Positions 29,912 through 39,322 of a stretch of 64,000 bases of DNA are shown here, piece after piece (positions within the stretch are counted from its first letter, which is position 1; each line of letters begins with the position of its first letter). Under the pieces are notes generated by a model. The model saw only the letters and a list, made by a program, of their open reading frames with translations. It made no database searches and was not told the origin of the DNA. The stretch comes from an uncultured Bartonella sp. GTDB taxonomy: Bacteria > Pseudomonadota > Alphaproteobacteria > Rhizobiales > Rhizobiaceae. The DNA lies in the NCBI GenBank assembly GCA_946478665.1, contig CAMLCZ010000009.1, forward strand, positions 1 to 64,000. Reading direction: 5' to 3'. A program made the position numbers and the translations under genes.

Positions 29912-30505
29912 GTGTCTAATCGACCGCTTATTTATTTTTCCCGTCATGGGCAGACGGACTGGAATATTACCCAACGTATTCAAGGGCAAATAGACCGTGA
30001 TATTACTGAGCATGGCCGTCAACAGGCTGCGCGCAATGGTAGATTGCTTAAAGAGTTGCTTGGAAATGCGGAAGGATTTGACTTTGTCGCAAGTCCGTTG
30101 CGCCGAACACGCGAAACAATGGAAATTATCCGCACGCAAATGGGGCTCGATGTCACAGCCTATCGTACAGATCCACAATTGATGGAAATGCATTTTGGCG
30201 ACTGGCAGGGCACAACCGAAGATGATATCGCAAAGGTTACGCCGGAATTAATCGCCGCCCGTGTTGCCGATAAGTGGAACTTTGTGCCACCGGGAGAAAA
30301 GGCAGAAAGCTATGCTATACTTGCCAAGCGCGTGCAAAAATGGCTTGAGCAGGTAAAGGGTAAAACAGTATGCGTTACCCATGGTGGCTGCTTACGTTCC
30401 ATCATGCATCTTTATGGTGGATTAAGTGAGGCTGAGGCTGCTAATTTTTCAGTTGAGCAGGATCGTATTCTTCGCTTTGATGATAATGGTTTGGAATGGC
30501 TTTAG
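29912..30505 (+). CDS. histidine phosphatase (phosphoglycerate-mutase-like)
   Basis: The 197-residue enzyme has the phosphohistidine motif SRHGQTDWNITQRIQGQID at residues 10-28, SPLRRTRETMEI, and THGGCLRSIM with the second catalytic histidine. It belongs to the GpmB/CobC-like branch, more often a phosphatase than a true mutase. It starts at GTG 29912, 16 bases after fabI. Two decayed copies of its 3' half lie directly downstream. Confidence 0.92.
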   Translation: MSNRPLIYFSRHGQTDWNITQRIQGQIDRDITEHGRQQAARNGRLLKELLGNAEGFDFVASPLRRTRETMEIIRTQMGLDVTAYRTDPQLMEMHFGDWQGTTEDDIAKVTPELIAARVADKWNFVPPGEKAESYAILAKRVQKWLEQVKGKTVCVTHGGCLRSIMHLYGGLSEAEAANFSVEQDRILRFDDNGLEWL

Positions 30506-30792
30506 GCCATTCCTGTCGTTAATTAATCTCTGCCCGTATTGCCGATAAGTGGAACTTTGTGCCACTGGGACGAAAAGGCAGAAAGCTATGCTCTACTTGC
30601 CAAGCGCGTGCAAAAATGGCTTGAGCAGGTAAAGGGTAAAACAGTATGCGTTACCCATGGCGTGATTTACGTTCCATCATGCATCTTTATGGTGGATTAA
30701 GTGAAGCAGAAAGCTACCAATTTTTCAGTTGAGCAAGATCGTATTCTTCGCTTTGACGATAATGGTTTGGAATAGCTTTAGGTCATTCCTAT
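30506..30792 (+). pseudogene. decayed 3'-half copy of the histidine phosphatase gene (copy 1)
   Basis: This segment repeats the coding end from gttgccgataagtggaac to the stop and the following attcct flank, displaced by 274 bases from the gene. Small insertions and deletions, for example around accgggagaa, break the frame. It has no start. Confidence 0.9.
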
Positions 30793-31060
30793 CATTAATT
30801 AATCGCTGCTCGTGTTGCCGATAGGTGGAACTTTGTACACGGGACAAAAAGGCAGAAAGCTATGCTATACTTGCCAAGCGCGTGCAAAAATGGCTTGAGC
30901 AGGTAAAAGGTAAAACAGTGTGCGTTACCCATGGCGTGACTTACGTTCCATCATGCATCTTTATGGTGGATTAAGTGAAGCAGAAAGCTGCCAATTTTTC
31001 GGTTGAGCAAGATCGTATTCTTCGTTTTGATGATAATGGTTTGGAATGGCTTTAGGCTAT
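30793..31060 (+). pseudogene. decayed 3'-half copy of the histidine phosphatase gene (copy 2)
   Basis: This second tandem copy lies 277 bases beyond copy 1 and shares with it the change atggcgtgattta/atggcgtgactta in place of atggtggctgctta, so the two copies share an ancestor that already differed from the gene. The frame is broken. Confidence 0.9.
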
Positions 31061-31177
31061 TCCTGTCATTAGGCCAAACCTATCATTTTTCATGACATAT
31101 CCGCTTTTCATGAAAAGCTAGTTTTTCATAAAGTCTAATAAGGTTGAAAATAGTTTACGCAATAATTATTGATAAAA

Positions 31178-31200
31178 CCGTCTTCCAAGACGGCTTTTTT
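31178..31200 (+). terminator. rho-independent terminator between convergent genes
   Basis: A six-base stem ccgtct/agacgg with a four-base loop is followed by c and six T on the plus strand, and preceded by four A, so it can also act on the minus strand. It ends the fabI-phosphatase transcript after the two decayed copies and may also end the DUF1344 gene. Confidence 0.8.
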
Positions 31201-31231
31201 CTATAACCAGTGTTTTGTAAGACGCTGTATC

Positions 31232-31486
31232 TCAGCCTTCTTGTGGCTCAATGTCTGTTACGTAACGATTGTTGCCTTGTGCATCGTAAAAGACAATAAC
31301 TTTCATGCCTTCATTCAGGACAGAATAATCAAATTCACCCGGTAAATTATATGTTTTGCCATTATCAAGGACAATTGTATTAGCAGTTTGATCAATTGCA
31401 GTAATAGTACCTTCCGCATCATCTGCATTGGCCAGAGCAGGAAAAAGGAATGCTGCAAATACGCTGATGAGAGCAAGTTTTTTCAT
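31232..31486 (-). CDS. DUF1344 family small exported protein
   Basis: The 84-residue product has a signal peptide (MKKLALISVFAAFLFPALANA) and a short mature domain GTITAIDQTANTIVLDNGKTY, typical of DUF1344, a predicted OB-like periplasmic fold. ATG 31486 follows AGGGCC; the frame upstream to 31513 adds unrelated residues. It stands alone on the minus strand, convergent with the phosphatase operon and divergent from aroC. No role is known. Confidence 0.83.
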   Translation of the reverse strand: MKKLALISVFAAFLFPALANADDAEGTITAIDQTANTIVLDNGKTYNLPGEFDYSVLNEGMKVIVFYDAQGNNRYVTDIEPQEG

Positions 31487-31774
31487 TATAGGCCCTTTCG
31501 AATTACAAATCACTTTAATAAATAATTTTGAATTGTGTCGAAAGAGTAGCCATTGGTCAATCGAAAATGAGATATATTATTTGAAATTTGTTGTCTGGTA
31601 TCAAGACAGATTATTAGCCACATGAATGCACCATTTTTCTCGAAAATGGACAAAAACAGCGTTGAAAATAAAGCAATCGAGTAAAATTGTTCACCTATGC
31701 AGCAATCCATGTTTGACCACAGCGTAAAAGGTCAATAGAAATACTGCAATTATTTAAACGAATTGGCGCTCTTT

Positions 31775-32869
31775 ATGTCATATAATACTTTCGGTCATAT
31801 GTTTCGTGTAACCACTTGGGGGGAAAGTCACGGTCCTGCATTGGGCTGCGTTATTGATGGTTGCCCGCCGGGGATAAAATTTAGCGTGGCAGAGGTGCAG
31901 GCCTATCTTGATAAAAGAAAGCCTGGTCAGTCGCGATATACAACGCAACGCCGTGAAGCGGATGAGGTGAAAGTTCTATCGGGTGTGTTGCCTTGTGAAA
32001 ATGATACAATGCTTGTTACAACCGGTACACCTATTTCAATGTTGATTGAAAATACCGATCAACGGTCAAAGGATTATGGTGATATAGCGCGCCAGTATAG
32101 ACCCGGTCATGCCGATTATACTTATGATGTCAAATATGGCATCAGGGACTATCGTGGGGGCGGGCGTTCATCAGCACGCGAAACGGCGGCACGTGTTGCA
32201 GCTGGCGCAATTGCTCGCAAAATTGTTCCAGGTCTCGTCGTCAGAGGTGCAGTTATTGCTATTGGCAATATTGATATTGATAGAAGCCAATGGAATTGGG
32301 ACGAGGTGGACAATAATCCATTTTTTACGCCGGATAAAACCGCGGTCGATAAATTTGCTGCTTATATGGACGGAATACGCAAAGCCGGCTCGTCTGTTGG
32401 TGCCATGGTGGAAATTGTTGCTGAAAATGTTCCTGCCGGTCTTGGCGCGCCAATATATGGCAAACTCGATCAGGATATTGCAGCATTATTGATGTCTATT
32501 AACGCTGTTAAAGCGGTAGAAATCGGTGAAGGGATGAATGCGGCGCGCTTAACAGGAGAAGAAAACGCTGATGAGATGCGCCAAGGTCCAGATGGTAAAC
32601 CTTTATTTTTGAGCAATCACGCCGGCGGAATTCTTGGCGGTATCTCGAATGGCGAACCGATAATTGCGCGATTTGCCGTCAAACCAACCTCTTCCATTTT
32701 AACGCCACGGCGCTCGATTGATGCGCAAGGCAATAATGTTGACGTTGTTACAAAGGGAAGGCACGACCCCTGCGTGGGTATTCGTGCCGTGCCAGTTGGT
32801 GAAGCGATGGTTGCATGTGCCATTGCAGACCATTATCTAAGACATCGCGGCCAGACAGGTCGGATCTGA
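31775..32869 (+). CDS. aroC: chorismate synthase
   Basis: This enzyme converts EPSP to chorismate using reduced FMN, the last common step to aromatic amino acids. The 364-residue protein has [20 protein letters not shown], the family signature, [19 protein letters not shown] and the C-terminal [17 protein letters not shown]. The start at ATG 31775 matches the family; an earlier in-frame codon at 31763 adds four residues. It precedes ribB by ten bases, which suggests an operon. Confidence 0.97.
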   Translation: MSYNTFGHMFRVTTWGESHGPALGCVIDGCPPGIKFSVAEVQAYLDKRKPGQSRYTTQRREADEVKVLSGVLPCENDTMLVTTGTPISMLIENTDQRSKDYGDIARQYRPGHADYTYDVKYGIRDYRGGGRSSARETAARVAAGAIARKIVPGLVVRGAVIAIGNIDIDRSQWNWDEVDNNPFFTPDKTAVDKFAAYMDGIRKAGSSVGAMVEIVAENVPAGLGAPIYGKLDQDIAALLMSINAVKAVEIGEGMNAARLTGEENADEMRQGPDGKPLFLSNHAGGILGGISNGEPIIARFAVKPTSSILTPRRSIDAQGNNVDVVTKGRHDPCVGIRAVPVGEAMVACAIADHYLRHRGQTGRI

Positions 32870-32879
32870 AAGGACTATC

Positions 32880-33992
32880 ATGACATTTAACCAGAAATCG
32901 GTTGTGGACGCTATTCGTGCATTTGAACGAGGCGAAATTGTTGCGGTTACCGATGATGATGGCCGAGAAAATGAAGGTGATCTTATTGTCGCGGCAGTGC
33001 ATTGCACACCTGAAAAAATGGCTTTCATCATACGCAATACATCTGGCATTATTTGCGCACCAATGCCGCAGGAAGAGGCTAAGCGCTTAAATCTTGCTCC
33101 AATGGTATCAAACAACGACTCTGCCCATCATACGGCATTTACGGTTACTGTTGATTTTCTTCATGGCACAACAACCGGTATTTCAGCCGAAGATCGTACA
33201 TTGACAGTGCGCAATCTGGCTAATCCCAATGCAAATGCCAATGATTTTAGTCGCCCCGGCCACGTTTTTCCGCTAATTGCACGCGAAGGTGGTGTTCTTA
33301 TGCGGTCTGGCCATACAGAAGCGGCGGTAGATTTGTGTAAACTTGCAGATTTGCCACCCATTGGTGTGATTGGAGAACTGGTCAATGACGATGGTACGGT
33401 AAAACACGGATCGGAAGTGCGCGCCTTTGCTGCTGAGCATGGCCTTCATGTTATAACAGTTGCAGATCTTATTGCTTATCGTCAACGCAAGGAAACTCTG
33501 ATTGACCATGTCGGTGAAATGAAGGTTGAAACCTTGGTTGGGTCCGCTATTGCGCATAGTTACCAATTACCATGGGAACCGATGCAACATGTAGCCGTTG
33601 TGGTTGGTGATATCAGAGATGGTGAAAATATTCCGGTAAGATTACAGCGCGAAAATGTTGTTTCAGATGTTTTTGGTAAAAAACATGATATCGAAACAGT
33701 ATTGCGCCGCATGGCAGAGAAAGAAAAACGGGGTGTTTTTGTTTATCTGCGTGAAGGTTCGGTTGGCGTTGGCAATCCAGGTGAGACGCGTAACCGTGAG
33801 ATGATTATGGAAGGCTTGGAAACACATGAACAGGCCGTTGAACGGGAAGAAGAATGGCGCCAAATTGGTTTAGGGGCGCAAATTCTTAAACATCTCGGCA
33901 TTTCATCTGTTATTTTATATGCATCGCGCGAGCGCCATTATGTTGGGCTGGAAGGCTTTGGTATTCATATCGCAAGAACAGATATTTTGTGA
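32880..33992 (+). CDS. ribB: 3,4-dihydroxy-2-butanone-4-phosphate synthase with relict GTP cyclohydrolase II domain
   Basis: The N-terminal domain (about residues 5-205) makes the four-carbon riboflavin precursor from ribulose 5-phosphate, with VTDDDGRENEGDL, the acidic loop, and FSRPGHVFPLIAREGG. The C-terminal domain (about 210-370) resembles GTP cyclohydrolase II but contains no cysteine at all, so the zinc site is missing and it should be inactive in that reaction; such RibBX proteins are known in alphaproteobacteria. It lies in an aroC-ribB-xseB operon with good ribosome-binding sites before each gene. Confidence 0.95.
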   Translation: MTFNQKSVVDAIRAFERGEIVAVTDDDGRENEGDLIVAAVHCTPEKMAFIIRNTSGIICAPMPQEEAKRLNLAPMVSNNDSAHHTAFTVTVDFLHGTTTGISAEDRTLTVRNLANPNANANDFSRPGHVFPLIAREGGVLMRSGHTEAAVDLCKLADLPPIGVIGELVNDDGTVKHGSEVRAFAAEHGLHVITVADLIAYRQRKETLIDHVGEMKVETLVGSAIAHSYQLPWEPMQHVAVVVGDIRDGENIPVRLQRENVVSDVFGKKHDIETVLRRMAEKEKRGVFVYLREGSVGVGNPGETRNREMIMEGLETHEQAVEREEEWRQIGLGAQILKHLGISSVILYASRERHYVGLEGFGIHIARTDIL

Positions 33993-33999
33993 GGGTTAA

Positions 34000-34254
34000 A
34001 TGGCAGAACAACCGGACAATAACGATATTGCAACAATGAGCTTTGAACAAGCGCTTGATGCACTTGAGAAAATCGTTGAAAAACTTGAACGTGGTGATGT
34101 CGCTTTAGAGGAATCTATTCGTTTTTATGAACGGGGCGAAGCCTTGAAAAAGCGCTGTGATGCTCTGCTGAAAGCTGCCGAAAATAAGGTCGAGAAAATA
34201 CGGCTATCCCGTGAGGGTAAACCAGAAGGCGTTGAGCCTTTGGATGCTGAATAG
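34000..34254 (+). CDS. xseB: exodeoxyribonuclease VII small subunit
   Basis: The 84-residue product matches XseB, the small helical subunit that binds XseA in the single-strand DNA exonuclease VII. The core [27 protein letters not shown] is distinctive, followed by [26 protein letters not shown]. It is eight bases after ribB with GAGGG upstream. Length is normal. Confidence 0.95.
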   Translation: MAEQPDNNDIATMSFEQALDALEKIVEKLERGDVALEESIRFYERGEALKKRCDALLKAAENKVEKIRLSREGKPEGVEPLDAE

Positions 34255-34262
34255 TTTCCGCT

Positions 34263-34296
34263 CTGCTTAAAATAGATATCTGCTTAAAACAGATAT
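34263..34296. repeat. 17-bp tandem duplication spanning the dedA stop codon
   Basis: Two units of ctgcttaaaayagatat lie end to end at 34263-34279 and 34280-34296. The second contains the last codons and stop of the dedA-like gene (stop at 34284-34286), so the first is a miniature duplicate of that gene's tail. The pair can also fold weakly (ctg/cag with atat). Confidence 0.8.
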
Positions 34297-34775
34297 TTGA
34301 TGAGATAGGGGCCGCCACCCCAAACAAGTGTCCAAACTGCAGCGCCAAGAATATTGGCGCTGAGAAATTTGGTAAATGTCATCCCACCAGAGCCCGCAAT
34401 AAGACCATTCAACTGTCTTAAAACAACAATAAAACGCGCCGTGGCGACAAAAAGAAAGCCACGTTTATTGAGCATTTGTTGAAAATGTTCCAGTCTTTCT
34501 GGCGTAAGTTTTACCCAGTGGCCATATTTTAACAGAAGTTTTTTCCCACCAAAATGGCCGATAGCAAATCCGGTGCAATCACCTAAGACACTGCCAATAA
34601 AGGCACAGATAAGCATTGTCGATAAATCCAATTTACCGGCAGCCGCCATTAAAGAGCCAATAATCAAGCCACTTTCACCTGGTACAGGTGCGCCAAATGA
34701 TTCGAAATATAGAATAAAAAAATAGGCGAAAGCGCCATAATGCGCTATCCATTGCTCTATCCACTGTTCCATCAT
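34284..34775 (-). CDS. DedA family membrane protein
   Basis: The 163-residue protein has the DedA/VTT profile: FESFGAPVPGESGLIIGSL with the Pro-Gly-Glu motif, a GSVLGDCTGFAIGHFGGKKLL segment, and FVATARFIVVLRQLNGLIAG with the conserved arginine in the second half. Hydrophobic helices lie at both ends. DedA proteins are linked to lipid flipping and envelope homeostasis. It is convergent with xseB, and its final codons are part of a 17-bp tandem repeat. Confidence 0.9.
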   Translation of the reverse strand: MMEQWIEQWIAHYGAFAYFFILYFESFGAPVPGESGLIIGSLMAAAGKLDLSTMLICAFIGSVLGDCTGFAIGHFGGKKLLLKYGHWVKLTPERLEHFQQMLNKRGFLFVATARFIVVLRQLNGLIAGSGGMTFTKFLSANILGAAVWTLVWGGGPYLIKYLF

Positions 34776-35063
34776 TCTTCAAACAATCTGTTGCTTGCGT
34801 TTATTAAGGACTATCAAAGATATAAGACTAAACGGTGTAAACAGCGCCTGAAAATCTATATATCGTTCAATTTCCTATTTTCAATGTGTGCTTAAAGCTT
34901 GAAACGGGTTGCTTGTCGATACATTTATGATAGGAACAGGACTTCATCATGATATTTTGATCGGGGCAATTTATCATATGATGTTTTATACTAAATTCAG
35001 GTGTAAACTATTGTGAATGGAATAACACAAGCTGTATGCATCTCTTAAGTTAAGGAATTTACT

Positions 35064-36986
35064 TTGTCGCGACCATCAACACCATTGCTGGATCGGATAC
35101 ACGACCCCAAAGATTTACGCACATTACCTGAAAGTGATTTAACGACGCTTGCTGATGAATTGCGCGCAGAAACAATAGATGCGGTTTCGGTAACCGGTGG
35201 GCATCTAGGCGCTGGTTTGGGTGTCATCGAACTGACGGTAGCTTTGCATTATGTTTTTAATACACCTGAAGATAAAATTATTTGGGATGTAGGACATCAG
35301 GCCTATCCACATAAAATTCTCACTGGTCGGCGAGATCGCATTCGCACTCTGCGGCAAGAAGGGGGGCTTTCGGGCTTTACCAAAAGAAGCGAAAGTATCT
35401 ATGATCCCTTTGGAGCGGGTCACTCTTCCACGTCGATTTCTGCTGGATTGGGCATGGCTGTTGCCAGCGAGCTAAAAAACGAAAATAAACGAAATATTAT
35501 TGCTGTTATCGGTGATGGTTCAATGTCGGCTGGCATGGCTTATGAAGCCATGAATAATGCCGGTTCTCTCGACGCACGTCTCATCGTTATTTTGAATGAC
35601 AATGATATGTCTATTGCGCCACCAACTGGTGCAATGAGTTCTTATCTCGCAAGATTGGTATCAAGCCCGTCCTATCGCAATTTACGTGAACGAGCCAAGG
35701 CATTAAGCCGGAAACTGCCGAAATTCTTCTGGGATAAGGCAAAAAGATCGGAAGAATATGCGCGTGGTTTTTTAACTGGCGGAACATTGTTTGAAGAGCT
35801 TGGCTTCTATTACGTAGGACCTATTGATGGCCACAATCTCGATCATCTTTTGCCTGTGTTAAAAAATGTCCGCGAGCACCCAAATGGTCCAGTCTTGGTT
35901 CATGTGGTAACCCGTAAGGGAAAAGGCTATCCACCGGCAGAAGCTGCAAGTGATAAATATCATGGTGTGAGCCGGTTTAATGTTGTAACCGGTGAACAGA
36001 TCAAAGTTAAAAGTTCTGCACCTTCTTACACAAAAGTTTTCGCCAATGCTTTGATTGAAGAAGCAACACACGACGATAAGATTGTTGCCGTTACGGCGGC
36101 TATGCCAACGGGTACGGGATTGGATCAATTTGCCCAAAAATTTCCAAAACGTATGTTTGATGTCGGCATTGCAGAACAACATGCTGTAACATTTGCAGCA
36201 GGTATGGCATGTGAAGGGTTGAAACCCTTTGTTGCAATTTATTCTACTTTTTTGCAACGCGCCTATGACCAGATTGTTCATGATGTTGCTATTCAGAAAT
36301 TGCCGGTGCGTTTTGCAATTGACCGTGCAGGCTTTGTTGGCGCAGATGGTTCAACCCATGCAGGAAGCTATGATAGTGTATTTTTGTCTGCGCTGCCGGG
36401 CTTTGTGGTAATGGCGCCATCAGATGAAAAAGAATTGATGCATATGGTGCGCACCGCCGCAGCCTATGACCAAGGTCCTATATCGTTCCGTTTTCCAAGG
36501 GGTGATGGTATTGGGCTAAAATTGCCTGATCGTGGCGAGATTATTGAAATTGGTAAAGGTCGTATCTTACGGGAAGGCAGTAAGGTTGCACTGCTTGGCT
36601 TTGGTACGCGGTTGCAGGAAGCTTTGGCGGCCGCTGATGAGCTTGCAGCTTCGGGGCTGTCAACAACGGTTGCCGATGCGCGTTTTGCGAAGCCGCTTGA
36701 TGAAGAGCTTGTCCGTCGATTGGCGCAAGAACATGAGGTTCTTATCACAATTGAAGAGGGGGCTTCTGGTGGTTTTGGTGGTCAAGTCTTGCAGTTTTTA
36801 TCGCGAGAAGGGCTGTTGGATAAAGGCTTGAAAATTCGCACCCTGACATTGCCAGACGAATATTTGCATCATGGCCCACAAGCAAAGGTGCTATCTCAAG
36901 TGGGATTAGACCGCCGTGGTATTGTGAATAGCGTTTTCAGTGCCTTGGGTCGCGAGGCCGTAAACATTCCGCAAATACGCGCTTAA
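35064..36986 (+). CDS. dxs: 1-deoxy-D-xylulose-5-phosphate synthase
   Basis: This thiamine-diphosphate enzyme condenses pyruvate and glyceraldehyde 3-phosphate to start the MEP isoprenoid pathway. The 640-residue protein has [18 protein letters not shown] (thiamine-binding GDG motif) near residue 150, and the transketolase-like central and C-terminal domains with [18 protein letters not shown] and [15 protein letters not shown]. It starts at TTG 35064 after AAGGA. tlyA follows one base after the stop. Confidence 0.97.
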   Translation: MSRPSTPLLDRIHDPKDLRTLPESDLTTLADELRAETIDAVSVTGGHLGAGLGVIELTVALHYVFNTPEDKIIWDVGHQAYPHKILTGRRDRIRTLRQEGGLSGFTKRSESIYDPFGAGHSSTSISAGLGMAVASELKNENKRNIIAVIGDGSMSAGMAYEAMNNAGSLDARLIVILNDNDMSIAPPTGAMSSYLARLVSSPSYRNLRERAKALSRKLPKFFWDKAKRSEEYARGFLTGGTLFEELGFYYVGPIDGHNLDHLLPVLKNVREHPNGPVLVHVVTRKGKGYPPAEAASDKYHGVSRFNVVTGEQIKVKSSAPSYTKVFANALIEEATHDDKIVAVTAAMPTGTGLDQFAQKFPKRMFDVGIAEQHAVTFAAGMACEGLKPFVAIYSTFLQRAYDQIVHDVAIQKLPVRFAIDRAGFVGADGSTHAGSYDSVFLSALPGFVVMAPSDEKELMHMVRTAAAYDQGPISFRFPRGDGIGLKLPDRGEIIEIGKGRILREGSKVALLGFGTRLQEALAAADELAASGLSTTVADARFAKPLDEELVRRLAQEHEVLITIEEGASGGFGGQVLQFLSREGLLDKGLKIRTLTLPDEYLHHGPQAKVLSQVGLDRRGIVNSVFSALGREAVNIPQIRA

Positions 36987-36987
36987 T

Positions 36988-37737
36988 ATGCCTGAAAAAC
37001 AAAGGTTAGATGTCTTGTTGGTGGAAAGGGGGTTCTTTTCCACCCGATCGCGAGCACGTGATGCCATTGCGCGTAAGACTGTGCTGGTTCAGGGCAAGGT
37101 CGTGGATAAAGCCGGACAAGTGGTTTTGAGCGAAGCCGAGATTATCGTTTCCGATCCAGCCCGTAACTATGTTTCAAGAGCAGCGTTAAAGTTGCTTGCT
37201 GCGCTTGATGAATTTCCTGTTCGCACACAAGCCATCAATGCACTTGATATTGGCGTTTCAACGGGTGGGTTTACGCAAGTTTTGCTTGAGCGCGGTGCAG
37301 CCCATGTTATCGCAGTTGATGTTGGCCATGGTCAATTGGCACAATCCTTGATAAATAATCCAGCAATTACCTTGTATGAAGGATTGAATGCGCGTGATCT
37401 TGAAAAAAACCATCTTCAAGGTCTCGATATTCAACTTGTTGTCTCTGATGTCAGTTTCATTTCATTGAAACTTGCTTTGCCACCGGCTCTTTCATTGGCA
37501 GCTAATGGTGCTCAGGCGGTTTTATTGGTTAAACCGCAATTTGAAATAGGGCGGGAAGGCATTGGTAAAGGCGGTTTGTTGAAAAATCCTGCTGACGGTA
37601 AAAAAATAGCAGAAGATCTGTTTGCCTGGTTAAATGAACAACAAGGCTGGAGAGCAAAAGGTCTACGACCTTCTCCTATTGAAGGAGGGGATGGTAACGT
37701 GGAATATCTTCTTTATGGGGAAAAGTGCAATGATTGA
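36988..37737 (+). CDS. tlyA: TlyA family rRNA methyltransferase/S4 domain protein
   Basis: The 249-residue protein has an N-terminal S4 RNA-binding domain (RLDVLLVERGFFSTRSRARDA) and a FtsJ-like SAM domain with ALDIGVSTGGFTQVLLERGA and the later VVSDVSFISL and LLVKPQFE strands. Family members 2'-O-methylate 16S and/or 23S rRNA and are also called haemolysins. It lies between dxs and the RlmD-type gene, sharing eight bases with the latter, an order seen in other Hyphomicrobiales. Confidence 0.93.
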   Translation: MPEKQRLDVLLVERGFFSTRSRARDAIARKTVLVQGKVVDKAGQVVLSEAEIIVSDPARNYVSRAALKLLAALDEFPVRTQAINALDIGVSTGGFTQVLLERGAAHVIAVDVGHGQLAQSLINNPAITLYEGLNARDLEKNHLQGLDIQLVVSDVSFISLKLALPPALSLAANGAQAVLLVKPQFEIGREGIGKGGLLKNPADGKKIAEDLFAWLNEQQGWRAKGLRPSPIEGGDGNVEYLLYGEKCND

Positions 37738-38983
37738 AGAAGTGCAGATAGACCATATTGGGGCTGGTGGTGATGGCGTAGCAAAAACGCCACATGGTGC
37801 TGTCTATGTTCCCTTTACCCTGCCAACTGAAATTGCCAATATTGCCTGCCAGAACAATCAGGGGACTTTAATAGCTCTTAAAACCCGTTCATCAGAACGG
37901 GTAGACCCGACATGTAAACACTTTGAAGAGTGTGGCGGTTGCGCTCTTCAGCACTGGCAAGATACCGCCTATCAAGGCTGGAAAAGATCACTCGTTAGCG
38001 ATGCTATGCAAGGACGGGGTATTGATACGCAAATAGCACCCCTTCAGCCTTGTGAAAAACACACAAGGCGGCGGATAACATTAACCGCACGGGTAACACC
38101 CAAAGGGCAGGTTGTCGGTTTCAATCGCTATGGTTCTCATGACATAGTGGCTATTGAAGAATGTCCTGTTTCAAGACCAGAACTGGTTGATAGTATTGCG
38201 GAAGTAAAAGTGCTTTGTGGGCTTTTGGCAAATTATGCAAAAGAGTTGCATATTACTGTCACTTTGGCAGAAAATGGTTTGGACATTGCCATTGCTGGTT
38301 GTCGTATTGATGATGAGCAATTGCGCCAACGCCTCATTAATGAATGTTTAAAACGCCCTATCACGAGACTTTCTGTTGAGGGCGAAATCGTTATAGAAAA
38401 AGAAAAGCCAATAATTCATTTCAGCTCTGTTGCGGTTGAGCTTGCTTCTGGTGGTTTTTTACAGGCAACAAAAGAAGCCGAAGATTTTATGGCTGGACTG
38501 GTCATGGACGGTTTGAAAAAAACCAAATATGTGGCGGATCTATTTTCTGGTTCAGGTACTTTTGCATTTCGTTTGGCTGAAAAAATGAAAGTTCATGCGG
38601 TTGAATATGACGCCGACGCATTAAAAAGTTTTGACCGCGCCATGCGCAATGCGCACGGACTGAAAGAAATCAGCTATGAGAAGCGTGATCTGTTTCGCCG
38701 ACCATTGACGGCAAAGGAATTGGAAAGTTTTGACGGTATTGTATTTGATCCGCCAAGAGCTGGTGCGGAAGAACAAGCACGTGAGATTGCCAAAACATCT
38801 ATCCCACGAATTGTTGCTGTTTCGTGTAATCCGGTGACACTAGCAAGAGACATAGCAATTCTACAAGAGGGTGGGTATAAGGTTGAAAAAATTATACCCA
38901 TTGACCAATTTCTTTGGTCACCCCATGTTGAGACGATAGCAATTCTAAGTAAGCGCAAGCCCAAACCGGGCTGGCGCTTGTAA
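37730..38983 (+). CDS. RlmD/TrmA-type RNA uridine-5 methyltransferase
   Basis: The 417-residue enzyme methylates C5 of uridine in rRNA or tRNA. It has an N-terminal TRAM-like region, an iron-sulfur cluster site in CKHFEECGGCALQHW, the SAM loop VADLFSGSGTFAFRLA and the catalytic cysteine in VAVSCNPVTLARD. I start at ATG 37730, which overlaps the tlyA stop by eight bases; the frame is open further upstream within tlyA. Its final codons form the first unit of a 25-bp repeat array that fills the downstream gap. Confidence 0.92.
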   Translation: MIEEVQIDHIGAGGDGVAKTPHGAVYVPFTLPTEIANIACQNNQGTLIALKTRSSERVDPTCKHFEECGGCALQHWQDTAYQGWKRSLVSDAMQGRGIDTQIAPLQPCEKHTRRRITLTARVTPKGQVVGFNRYGSHDIVAIEECPVSRPELVDSIAEVKVLCGLLANYAKELHITVTLAENGLDIAIAGCRIDDEQLRQRLINECLKRPITRLSVEGEIVIEKEKPIIHFSSVAVELASGGFLQATKEAEDFMAGLVMDGLKKTKYVADLFSGSGTFAFRLAEKMKVHAVEYDADALKSFDRAMRNAHGLKEISYEKRDLFRRPLTAKELESFDGIVFDPPRAGAEEQAREIAKTSIPRIVAVSCNPVTLARDIAILQEGGYKVEKIIPIDQFLWSPHVETIAILSKRKPKPGWRL

Positions 38984-39322
38984 TTGCTAACAAACTGGTG
39001 CCAGCAATTTTTTAACACCCTGGCACCTGTAATTACCTAATACGCTGGCGCTTGTAATTTTTTAATACGCCGGCACCTGTGATTGTCTAACAAGCTGATG
39101 CTTTAGTGCTCTAACAAGAGGCCAATTTGCCCAATTTCTCTGGTCACCCCATGTTGAAACGATAGCAATTTTAAGTAAGCGCAACCCCAAACCGGGCTCT
39201 GGCGCTTGTAATTGCTAATAAACTGGTGCCAGTAATTTTTTAACACGCTGGCACCTGTAGTTGCCTAAAAAGCTGACACCAGCAATTGTCTAACAAGCTG
39301 GCGCCTTTGATTGCTTAGCAAG
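38971..39322. repeat. array of 25-bp repeats covering both convergent stop codons
   Basis: Units with consensus ctggcacctgtaattttcta and acaag begin at 38971, 38995, 39020, 39045, 39070 and 39095, then again at 39199, 39223, 39248, 39273 and 39298. The first unit holds the methyltransferase stop (38981-38983) and the last holds the stop of the YeeE/YedE gene (39315-39317). Between the two sets lies a second copy of the methyltransferase tail (about 39118-39198, displaced 226 bp). Confidence 0.9.

Noticed and set aside
38971-39322. Possible CRISPR array
   Set aside because: The 25-bp units are directly adjacent with no spacers, are degenerate, and no cas genes are near. The same holds for the arrays at 15738, 41039 and 45186.
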